From positions 1-9,358 of the forward strand of contig CALBOT010000088.1 in assembly GCA_937896695.1 (NCBI GenBank): a stretch of DNA of 9,358 nt, written 5' to 3'. This document shows, in pieces, positions 1-6,563 of this stretch. This DNA is from an uncultured Candidatus Nitrosopelagicus sp. (GTDB taxonomy: Archaea; Thermoproteota; Nitrososphaeria; Nitrososphaerales; Nitrosopumilaceae). The translations under genes were made by a program, and so were the position numbers. The notes under the pieces were generated by a model that saw nothing but the letters and a program-made list of their open reading frames with translations, was not told the DNA's origin and did no database searches. Numbering within the stretch: the stretch's first letter is position 1; each line of letters begins with the position of its first letter.

Positions 1-535
1 AAAGTTTTACAAATTTTTCAATCATTGATTGACCATCTTTAGTCATTTCCGGATGAAATTGTGTTCCATAGATGGATAGTTCTTTGTGTTTCACAATTTC
101 GTTTTGACAATTTTCAGATTCTGCTATAACATCTAATGAACTTCCAAGTTTAGAAATTTCATATGAATGACTCTCAAAAACAGTATTTTTTCCATCACAA
201 AGTGAATTTTCATTTGAAATAATTTCTTGTTCACCTCGTATCACAGATGATTTACGAATAGTTCCACCTAAAGCAAGTGCCAAAATTTCTGCACCGTAAC
301 AAATTCCCAAAAGTTTCTTTTTTTCATTTACTGCATGTAGAATAATTTTAGAGTTTGTTGCATTCATTTGTGAGTCATTGTTTCGTCTACCTGACAAAAT
401 GAATGAATCATAATTGGAAATGTCATCAAGATTGATTTGATCAGATGGTGTTTGATCAAATTTTATTCCAGAATTTGAAAGTGTTTTGGCTATATCTTTT
501 GTAAATACAGAGCCGTTATCAACTAGAAGTAACAC
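1..535 (-). CDS. Class I glutamine amidotransferase (GuaA-subunit-A-like), 3' end cut by window edge
   Basis: Translation from the GTG at 535-533 gives 178 uninterrupted codons up to the left edge. The protein opens with MLLLVDNGS. It carries the nucleophile elbow GICYG with Cys79 and ends close to GTQFHPE, where His161 and Glu163 complete the Cys-His-Glu triad. This is a complete class I (triad) glutaminase domain, which releases ammonia from glutamine for a partner enzyme; only a few residues should be missing. The closest resemblance is to stand-alone GMP synthase glutaminase subunits. However, the oxyanion-loop region, normally SGGP in GuaA, reads LSGRRN at 47-52, so the GMP synthase assignment is uncertain and I give no symbol. 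No synthetase domain is visible. GTG is the only plausible start: an in-frame TGA lies at 577-575 with no ATG between. The start is 2 nt past the upstream stop (TAG-GC-GTG), which suggests translational coupling with the UPF0182 gene. Confidence 0.88.
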   Translation of the reverse strand, partial: MLLLVDNGSVFTKDIAKTLSNSGIKFDQTPSDQINLDDISNYDSFILSGRRNNDSQMNATNSKIILHAVNEKKKLLGICYGAEILALALGGTIRKSSVIRGEQEIISNENSLCDGKNTVFESHSYEISKLGSSLDVIAESENCQNEIVKHKELSIYGTQFHPEMTKDGQSMIEKFVKL

Positions 536-537
536 GC

Positions 538-3393
538 CTAGTTCTTTCCAATCTGTATCTTGATGTAATGGATTTCAGCAATTCCATCTACAGTATTAAT
601 TACTCCAAAGTATAGTGAGGTATCTTCTTCCCACATCAATACTCTAGAGGTTGTTCCTGTAGCGAATTTACTAACAAACTCATCAATCATTTCTTGAGTT
701 GCAGGACCATCAGATTCATTAAAGAATACAATTTGGCCTTCCTCAAATGACAGTGGAATTTGAATTGCAGTTGGCTTTGTTATTGCAAGTCCACTAGCAT
801 TGATCATTTCCATGACTCTGTCGAATCTTTCATCTTTGTCAAGTTGTACTATAGTTTCACCAGTTTTACTTGTTGTAACAACACCAGATAGTTTTTGAAG
901 ATATGCTTCAAATGCCTCTTCTTGTGTTTCTCCTAATCCAACATAATACTCTCCGGTAAATGCAGCACCAACTGCAGCAATTGTACCTAGTTGTGCTACA
1001 GAACCACCTGCTCCTGCAGTATATACAGGAATAAAGTAAGTGTCTTGATCACCTACACGATACAAAATATTATCACCAATTCTAGGATTTCTCAACAAAG
1101 TTTTGAGTTGTGCAAAGTCAGGATCACGGTCAAGTGCCTCTCTAACAGATGTTGGTCCCAAGAGTTTTGTTTCAGAATCTAATGGAACTTCGTAGAAGGT
1201 CATCTTACCAAGGTTATTCATATCATTTTCTACAATCATGTATCCTGCCAAGTTACGTCCTTGTGAACCACGGAGTTCTAAAGACAATAAACCGACAAAC
1301 TCAGTTTGTTCAAATCCAGGTGGTTTTGCTTGGATGTAATATGTGTCCAGTCCTCGTGGTATTTCATAAAACTCATTTGCTTGGATGAATGTCTCAACAT
1401 CTTCTACGTGATAGATGTTGTACATTTCGGTCTTCCAATTGAATAGTTCTTGTGGATAACGTATCTGTTCATCAAGCCATGCAGGCGCCTCGATAATTTG
1501 ATCTTCATATTGAGCCATTAACATATTTGAGAAAAAGTCATCGCCGTTTTTGATTAAACTGATATCACCATTGTACGTATCAACTAGTGCAAATCCTGCC
1601 AATCTCAAATATGGATTTCCTGCAGAATATGGAACGTCTCTTGTGTCAAAACCAACTATCAGTGGAACAAGCCAGTAAGTGTTCTTTCCATCAGTTACAG
1701 GATAACTATCAAGTTCTTTTCCAAACATGTTATACAAGAAATAAGGATAAAGTGTCTGCATTCTTTCGTTTACATCTTTGTATCTCATAATGTGAAGTGA
1801 TTCACCAGGGTATGATAGAATGAAATTTGGTTCAAATATCCATGAAAGTGGCGGAGGTACATCAACACCTCCAGATCCATCATATTTTGCACCATTAAGT
1901 TCTGCACTATCTACTCTATTTACCGGATAACCAGACCATGTATCATCAAGTAAACCACCTTCTCCATAATAGATTGCTCTTTGTTCAAATAGTTCAGAGC
2001 TGTCTACGATTGTTCCTTCTGTTGCTTCTAACGTAAGGAATCCATCAGGTACATGTGTGTATACAAGATGTTCGTTATACCATTGGTTTTCAAGACTTAC
2101 AGATGAAGGTAATATTGGCTTCATAGATGCTGTCCAGTATAATTTATCATCAAATCTTAGAATATCATTGTCTTCAAAGTCAACATAAGGAATTAAACCA
2201 ATTTCTGGTTTTAGTTTTGCAAATGCTGCGTTCCAATCCCAAACACGAATTTTACTTAACACATCATCATTTTGATCAATGTAGGATTCAATCACATTAG
2301 GATTAACAGAAGTGATTTGTACTTCGTGGGTATTTTCGTTAATCATATCAAGTTCTGCAAGGTAACGATTTACACCAATTTGTTGTGCTGTATATGGCCC
2401 AAGATATTCAATCTTTTTTGCATCTGCTACACTATTGTTTACACCCATTGCAACTCCTACAATTAATGCAATTGCAATAATTGCTGCAACACGAATGTAT
2501 ACATCGCGTTTGAACATGTGAGTTAAAACACGTGCACGCATTCTATCAAAAATTGAAAATGCAATTAGTGCAAAGCCGACTACGAAAGTTCCACCTATTG
2601 CATATCTTGTATTATAGTCTATAGTATCAGTAAAGAACATGTTAAATGCTGCCCAAATAATTCCAATTCCAATTATTGCCTCAATTGTTGCCATGTAGTT
2701 AAGATATCTTGGTTTTCCTTCTTTGGTGTCATGAAGGTATAGAGTTACAACTTTGATGATGTAGTGTAATCCTACAAAGAGAATTAAACGAAGACCAATC
2801 GCACCAATGATTGGTGGAATGAGAATTAAAAGTGCTGGAATCATTGGTGTAACGTTATCCATTGCAAACGATGGATCATTTGGCGGAGTTACAAATGGCA
2901 GTGAGAACAGTGTTGATATGTTTTCAACTCCCAGATCATTTCCATCTACTACATAGAGTAAACCAAATCCAAACATTAGATTTGCAAAGAATGCACCAAA
3001 TAGGAGAATCTTTGTAATTTGCCAAAGTGCAAAGTGTCCTCCAGATAATTTGTATTCAGAAAAGTTTGGAATAGTTTGTTGAACCTGATCTTGAGGACCA
3101 CGATTCATCATGTTAATTGCGGTGTTTATGAAAAACCAGAAAATTGATGATCTTTTTGCAGCATTAACTCGAAGTAAAGCAAGACTTGCAAGTGAAACAC
3201 CACCAATGAGTGAGAACATTAATGGCTTTGTAAAGACGTCGGCAAATTCTGTCACATTCATTGACAAAACTACGGCTTGATTTCCAGCTAGTGCAAAAAT
3301 GATAATTCCAATTATTGCAACAATACCAATTTTAATGAATTTTCCAGCATCTGGTGGTGGTTGACTACTATCTTCATTTTTTGCACTATACAA
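538..3393 (-). CDS. UPF0182 family large integral membrane protein
   Basis: This 951-residue protein has about seven to eight membrane segments in its first 320 residues (roughly 19-42, 57-74, 83-96, 123-149, 184-220 possibly as two, 236-254, 266-282 and 300-318). A large, probably extracytoplasmic part follows. UPF0182 (COG1615) hallmarks run through that part: VWDW at 384-387, W438 with NEHLVYTH at 440-447, IYYGE at 474-478, VPYS at 587-590, YPQELF near 646, YHVED at 661, GPTSV at 746, and the segment from LYRV to PVYT near 777-791. The function of the family is unknown. The last ~110 residues do not match what I recall of bacterial members and look like an added beta-rich end. The start is TTG at 3393-3391: an in-frame TAA lies at 3423-3421 with no ATG between, and later starts would remove the first membrane segment. 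A TATA-like box 28 nt upstream supports this. Sampled GC (about 37-40%) is higher than in the primase genes. Confidence 0.9.
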   Translation of the reverse strand: MYSAKNEDSSQPPPDAGKFIKIGIVAIIGIIIFALAGNQAVVLSMNVTEFADVFTKPLMFSLIGGVSLASLALLRVNAAKRSSIFWFFINTAINMMNRGPQDQVQQTIPNFSEYKLSGGHFALWQITKILLFGAFFANLMFGFGLLYVVDGNDLGVENISTLFSLPFVTPPNDPSFAMDNVTPMIPALLILIPPIIGAIGLRLILFVGLHYIIKVVTLYLHDTKEGKPRYLNYMATIEAIIGIGIIWAAFNMFFTDTIDYNTRYAIGGTFVVGFALIAFSIFDRMRARVLTHMFKRDVYIRVAAIIAIALIVGVAMGVNNSVADAKKIEYLGPYTAQQIGVNRYLAELDMINENTHEVQITSVNPNVIESYIDQNDDVLSKIRVWDWNAAFAKLKPEIGLIPYVDFEDNDILRFDDKLYWTASMKPILPSSVSLENQWYNEHLVYTHVPDGFLTLEATEGTIVDSSELFEQRAIYYGEGGLLDDTWSGYPVNRVDSAELNGAKYDGSGGVDVPPPLSWIFEPNFILSYPGESLHIMRYKDVNERMQTLYPYFLYNMFGKELDSYPVTDGKNTYWLVPLIVGFDTRDVPYSAGNPYLRLAGFALVDTYNGDISLIKNGDDFFSNMLMAQYEDQIIEAPAWLDEQIRYPQELFNWKTEMYNIYHVEDVETFIQANEFYEIPRGLDTYYIQAKPPGFEQTEFVGLLSLELRGSQGRNLAGYMIVENDMNNLGKMTFYEVPLDSETKLLGPTSVREALDRDPDFAQLKTLLRNPRIGDNILYRVGDQDTYFIPVYTAGAGGSVAQLGTIAAVGAAFTGEYYVGLGETQEEAFEAYLQKLSGVVTTSKTGETIVQLDKDERFDRVMEMINASGLAITKPTAIQIPLSFEEGQIVFFNESDGPATQEMIDEFVSKFATGTTSRVLMWEEDTSLYFGVINTVDGIAEIHYIKIQIGKN

Positions 3394-3415
3394 GCTGAAA
3401 TAAACTCGATTTTCA

Positions 3416-3426
3416 TTAAATTAATA
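3416..3426 (-). promoter_or_regulatory. TATA-like box for the UPF0182 gene
   Basis: On the minus strand this reads TATTAATTTAA, centred about 28 nt upstream of the TTG start at 3393. Archaeal TATA boxes sit about 26-28 nt before the transcription start, so the transcript would begin at or within a few bases of the start codon. It lies in the 64-bp gap after the priS stop, so UPF0182 and the amidotransferase probably have their own promoter. Confidence 0.45.
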
Positions 3427-3439
3427 CCTTATTGGTAGA

Positions 3440-3451
3440 ATTACAAAAAAT
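3440..3451 (-). terminator. T-tract after priS, candidate intrinsic terminator
   Basis: Just after the priS stop (TAA at 3460-3458) the minus strand has a run of six T followed by TGTAATT. Archaeal RNA polymerase stops at short T-rich tracts without needing a hairpin. The tract precedes the TATA-like box of the next gene. Such runs are common in this AT-rich sequence, so the call is modest. Confidence 0.35.
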
Positions 3452-3457
3452 CTATCA

Positions 3458-4579
3458 TTATACGCGTGATGCTATGCCTTTACACATCATATAGACAGCT
3501 GCAAATTTTGGTACAGACACTTGTTCGTTCTTAAATGGTCCAAATTTTTTCTTTTTTAATGAAAATTCGATTGGACAATTTGCTGCAACTTCAATTTCAT
3601 CATCATCAATAAAACATGCATCTACGTAGGGATCAAATTTTTTCAGATCCTCTACGAAAATTTTTGTAAGGCCACTTTTGCTGTTTATAGAACCAGGCAG
3701 TCTAAAAATTCTATGAATATCTTGTGTAACGTTTGGATCAATCTTTATTCCAATTGAGTCTCTGAAATCTTCTAATTTTTTTTGGAATAAAGTATAACCA
3801 CCAGAAATAATTTCTTGAGAAATTTTTGAACGATTTGATTTTGTCCCGTACAAATGTTTTGCAAGTCTTCCATTCCATCCTGCATCTTCAAATTTTGGAA
3901 GTGATGATTTGTTCATGTTGAATTTTTTAAATCCAAATGTTTCAGGTATACTTCCACGAAACATAATGTAATCAGAAATTTCTCCTCTTTCTTTTGAACC
4001 TACATTTTCGTATTCAGATTTGGGAACATAGATATGAAAACCCTCATTTCCAGAAAAAAATATCTTAATGTTTTCCTCGTTTACGCCTAAATCATCTGTG
4101 AGAATTTGGTTTAGTTTTACTACTTCATCTTTTGATGATTTTATGCAATCATTACAGGTTAGCGTTATGAATGAAAGTTTTGTTGATTGACATTTTGGAC
4201 ATGATTCCTTAAGTTGAGAAATTTCATTACAGTCAGAACATTTGATCAGTGTGTTATCTTTTGGATGTTCTTTTCGGAGATCTTTTGCATCTATATCAAA
4301 TATTAATTCTGCATTTTGCCAATCTTTCTCAGCCATAGATAGATTAGGAAACATGTATCGTGCATTAGAACAATAAACATCAGAAGGTTTGTTTTGCATT
4401 AAGAGCAAGTGTAGTTCTTTATCAGATTTGAGTGAGATGTGTCTATTCATACCGCCGTTAAATTTTTGGTAACCGAATTCTCTTTGATTAGGATCGTCAG
4501 GAACATGTAAAAGATCAAAATTTTCAAAATAGAATTTTTTGAAAGTATCTTCTAAAAATGTAATATCTTTTGCATTCAT
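3458..4579 (-). CDS. priS: DNA primase small (catalytic) subunit PriS
   Basis: This 373-residue archaeal/eukaryotic-type primase catalytic subunit makes the primers for replication in complex with PriL. The metal-binding pair is Asp95 and Asp97 in ELIFDIDAKD. The nucleotide-binding motif is SGNEGFHIYV at 176-185, with His182. A third acidic candidate is Asp281, ahead of the RIFRLPGSINSKSG block (290-303). The zinc region between the catalytic motifs holds three CxxC pairs (114/117, 127/130, 142/145), more than the single zinc site of well-studied PriS proteins. The residue before Gly180 is glutamate, where many relatives have arginine (SGxRG). The ATG at 4579 overlaps the priL TGA (ATGA). A GGGAG at 4593-4589, 9 nt upstream, can serve as ribosome-binding site. 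It is the second gene of the priL-priS operon. Confidence 0.96.
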   Translation of the reverse strand: MNAKDITFLEDTFKKFYFENFDLLHVPDDPNQREFGYQKFNGGMNRHISLKSDKELHLLLMQNKPSDVYCSNARYMFPNLSMAEKDWQNAELIFDIDAKDLRKEHPKDNTLIKCSDCNEISQLKESCPKCQSTKLSFITLTCNDCIKSSKDEVVKLNQILTDDLGVNEENIKIFFSGNEGFHIYVPKSEYENVGSKERGEISDYIMFRGSIPETFGFKKFNMNKSSLPKFEDAGWNGRLAKHLYGTKSNRSKISQEIISGGYTLFQKKLEDFRDSIGIKIDPNVTQDIHRIFRLPGSINSKSGLTKIFVEDLKKFDPYVDACFIDDDEIEVAANCPIEFSLKKKKFGPFKNEQVSVPKFAAVYMMCKGIASRV

Positions 4580-5586
4580 ACTCGCTTTCTCCCAAACTGA
4601 AGTGGATTGATTATTGTATCACATGCTGGAACAGCAAAACAAAGATCTTGACTTTTTACTTTTTCACATGAGGGACATTTGTATTCTGTGGTTCCTGATG
4701 TTCCAGAAAGTTGGTTTAATTGGTAAATTGTCACTTTAGGATTGTAATCGGGTGCATTTTTGAACAATGGTGCGATTTGTTCTACGGTTTGTCCTTTGTT
4801 TAATAGAAATGTTGCAAGCATGAATCTTCCAGAATGAGGCAAGTTTTCTCCTTTTTCTAAAACCTCTATTGCATGTTTAATGCAAGGAGGAAATTCTTTC
4901 GACTCGACAGTTTTTACTTCGAATTTTTTTGCAAGTTGTTTTAGTTTATCAACATAGGTTTCAAAGCCGACTATCATTTGTGGGGTTGAGGATGAATTAA
5001 TTTTTGCATAGATGTGTCTATCAAGTTCTTTTCGAACTAATCTTACGGTTTCATGAGGTGTGAGGTGAACTTTTCCTTTTGAAACTTTACGATTAATTAA
5101 TTTCCATTCACGTTCGTGAAAATTTATAGAGTGTTTTAGATAATCGCTAATCAAAATTGTAAATTCTTCATCAGTTTTTTCTACTGTTACAGAAAATAGC
5201 TCTTGAAGTATTTGTAGTGAGAGTTTTGCTTTTGTAGCATCTTGATGATTCATCAAATCTTTTTCGAGAAATTTTTCTGCACGGCGTGCTTCGGCTAGAG
5301 AAAATCTTCGAATTAAAGTATTCATCCCAGAGAGTTTTAGTAAAATTACTGCAATTAAAAATGAAAATATTTCTAGAGGTAATGCAGAATTATTTGATGA
5401 AGGATCAGATTTGAAAATTTTTCCTTCTGATGAAGTAATTATTCTTTCAAATGCATTATCAACAATTTTTTTTAGATCTGGATCAGATCCAAATTGTTCT
5501 AGAGAAAATCCTTTATCGTTTAGATACTTACCTGCTTCAGTAAGAAAAGGATACTTTACAATTTCGTCATTTCCAAGATTAACCAT
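4576..5586 (-). CDS. priL: DNA primase large (Fe-S) subunit PriL
   Basis: This 336-residue protein is the regulatory primase subunit, which binds PriS and helps start primer synthesis. It has an alpha-helical N-terminal part and a C-terminal iron-sulfur domain beginning at FPPC (Cys235). The remaining cysteines are in KCPSC (304 and 307), DLC (316) and PAC (322). Four of these five should hold the 4Fe-4S cluster; by analogy with the family these are Cys235, Cys307, Cys316 and Cys322. The LPHSGRFMLATFL block (249-261) is typical of the domain. The ATG at 5586 lies 26-27 nt downstream of the centre of a TATA-like box, which fits a leaderless transcript. Its stop TGA overlaps the priS ATG by 4 nt, so the two subunits are probably made in a coupled way. 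Sampled GC is very low (about 22-27%). Confidence 0.95.
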   Translation of the reverse strand: MVNLGNDEIVKYPFLTEAGKYLNDKGFSLEQFGSDPDLKKIVDNAFERIITSSEGKIFKSDPSSNNSALPLEIFSFLIAVILLKLSGMNTLIRRFSLAEARRAEKFLEKDLMNHQDATKAKLSLQILQELFSVTVEKTDEEFTILISDYLKHSINFHEREWKLINRKVSKGKVHLTPHETVRLVRKELDRHIYAKINSSSTPQMIVGFETYVDKLKQLAKKFEVKTVESKEFPPCIKHAIEVLEKGENLPHSGRFMLATFLLNKGQTVEQIAPLFKNAPDYNPKVTIYQLNQLSGTSGTTEYKCPSCEKVKSQDLCFAVPACDTIINPLQFGRKRV

Positions 5587-5607
5587 AACATTAATGCACC
5601 AACTTAG

Positions 5608-5617
5608 TTTAAAAATT
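5608..5617 (-). promoter_or_regulatory. TATA-like box of the priL-priS operon
   Basis: The minus strand reads AATTTTTAAA, centred 26-27 nt upstream of the A of the priL ATG at 5586. That spacing predicts transcription starting at the start codon. The box overlaps a perfect 10-bp palindrome AATTGCAATT (5614-5623), which could be a regulator site or chance in AT-rich DNA. Confidence 0.6.
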
Positions 5618-5643
5618 GCAATTATAAAATTAGTATTTTCTTC

Positions 5644-5672
5644 AGATCTCTAGTTTAAATTATAATAGATCT
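5644..5672. repeat. Paired AGATCT hexamers flanking the nfo TATA box
   Basis: AGATCT occurs at 5644-5649 and again at 5667-5672, 23 bp centre to centre, with the AT-rich nfo TATA-like element between them. The hexamer is self-complementary. The arrangement could be an operator in the divergent promoter, but two copies of a 6-mer may also be chance. Confidence 0.25.
5654..5666 (+). promoter_or_regulatory. TATA-like box of nfo
   Basis: The sequence TTTAAATTATAAT lies with its TTTAAATT part centred about 25-26 nt upstream of the nfo ATG at 5683. This predicts a leaderless or nearly leaderless nfo transcript. No Shine-Dalgarno-like sequence is seen before the ATG, which agrees. Confidence 0.6.
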
Positions 5673-5682
5673 TAGATAAAAT

Positions 5683-6522
5683 ATGCAGATCGGCGCGCAT
5701 ATTTCTAAATCAGGAACTATGGATAGCTGGGTTGACAATGCGTTAGAAATAGGATGTTCAGCATTTCAGGTTTTTACAAGAAGCCCAAGAAGTTGGTTTG
5801 CAAAAGATTTGGATCTTGATGAAGCAAAAATGTACAGAGAAAAATTAGAAGCATCAGAAATTGACAGAATGGCAACATGTGCACATATGCCATACTTGCC
5901 AAATCTTTCCACACCAGAAGATGAAGGATATGAAAAATCAATTAAGTCTATGATTGAAGAGGTAAAGAGGTGTGATAAATTAGGGATTCCATATTTGGTA
6001 ACACATCTTGGAAGCCACAAAGGTTCAGGAGAAGAAAATGGAATCAAGAGACTCACCAGTGCATTAAATGAAGTTGCAAAGACAAAAGCAGATGTAATGA
6101 TTTTACTTGAAAATACTGCAGGACAGAAAAATTCTGTTGGTTCTGATTTTAAACAACTTGCAGAAATTTTTGCAAAATGCAAACCTGCAAAAAAATTTGG
6201 TATTTGTTTAGATACATGTCATGCATTTGTTGCAGGATACGACTTGAGAACAAAAAAGGCTGTAAAAGAAACAATGAAAGAGTTTGATGAGACAGTAGGA
6301 CTGAAAAATTTGAAAATTTTGCATCTAAATGATTCAAAAGGAGAATTAAATTCCAATTTAGACAGACATAATCACATTGGATTAGGAGAAATTGGAAATG
6401 AAGGATTGGGCGAGGTGGTAAAAATCATGAATAAAAATAAGATCCCAATCGTACTAGAAACACCAATTGATGATACTAGAGATCATTTTGAGAATATTAA
6501 AAAGGCAAAATCACTTGCGTGA
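5683..6522 (+). CDS. nfo: Endonuclease IV (AP endonuclease)
   Basis: This 279-residue TIM-barrel enzyme cleaves the backbone 5' of abasic sites in base excision repair. All nine metal ligands known from E. coli Nfo can be placed: His68, His108, Glu143, Asp177, His180, His214, Asp227, His229 and Glu259. They sit in HMPYLPN, VTHLGSHKG, LLENTAG, CLDTCHAFVAGYD, LHLNDSKG, DRHNHIGLGEIG and LETP. Length and N-terminus (MQIGAHISKSG) match the family, so the start is secure. It is transcribed divergently from priL across 96 bp, placing repair and replication-priming genes back to back. glyS follows 41 bp downstream on the same strand. Confidence 0.97.
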   Translation: MQIGAHISKSGTMDSWVDNALEIGCSAFQVFTRSPRSWFAKDLDLDEAKMYREKLEASEIDRMATCAHMPYLPNLSTPEDEGYEKSIKSMIEEVKRCDKLGIPYLVTHLGSHKGSGEENGIKRLTSALNEVAKTKADVMILLENTAGQKNSVGSDFKQLAEIFAKCKPAKKFGICLDTCHAFVAGYDLRTKKAVKETMKEFDETVGLKNLKILHLNDSKGELNSNLDRHNHIGLGEIGNEGLGEVVKIMNKNKIPIVLETPIDDTRDHFENIKKAKSLA

Positions 6523-6531
6523 GTAATTACG

Positions 6532-6539
6532 CATTTATT
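6532..6539 (+). promoter_or_regulatory. Weak TATA-like box before glyS
   Basis: CATTTATT in the 41-bp nfo-glyS gap is centred about 28 nt upstream of the glyS ATG. No Shine-Dalgarno-like motif precedes that ATG, so a separate leaderless glyS transcript is possible. The element is weak, and readthrough from nfo is an alternative. Confidence 0.3.
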
Positions 6540-6563
6540 CCATGATTGTTTTAGAGTTTTAGT

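Noticed and set aside
18..32. Perfect inverted repeat TCAATCA-T-TGATTGA
   Set aside because: It lies inside the amidotransferase coding region and encodes part of its conserved C-terminal end; probably chance.
436..460. Inverted pair TTTGATCA / TGATCAAA
   Set aside because: It is within the amidotransferase coding sequence, and short AT-rich palindromes are frequent in this DNA.
3312..3416. Short ATG-started frame (about 34 codons, minus) beginning just before the UPF0182 start
   Set aside because: It overlaps the UPF0182 start in another frame, shows no recognisable features, and lies in the predicted leader or promoter; unlikely to be a gene.
5766..6182. 138-codon open frame on the minus strand inside nfo
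   Set aside because: It is antisense to the strongly supported nfo and has no recognisable domain; the other short frames antisense to UPF0182, priL, nfo and glyS are rejected for the same reason.
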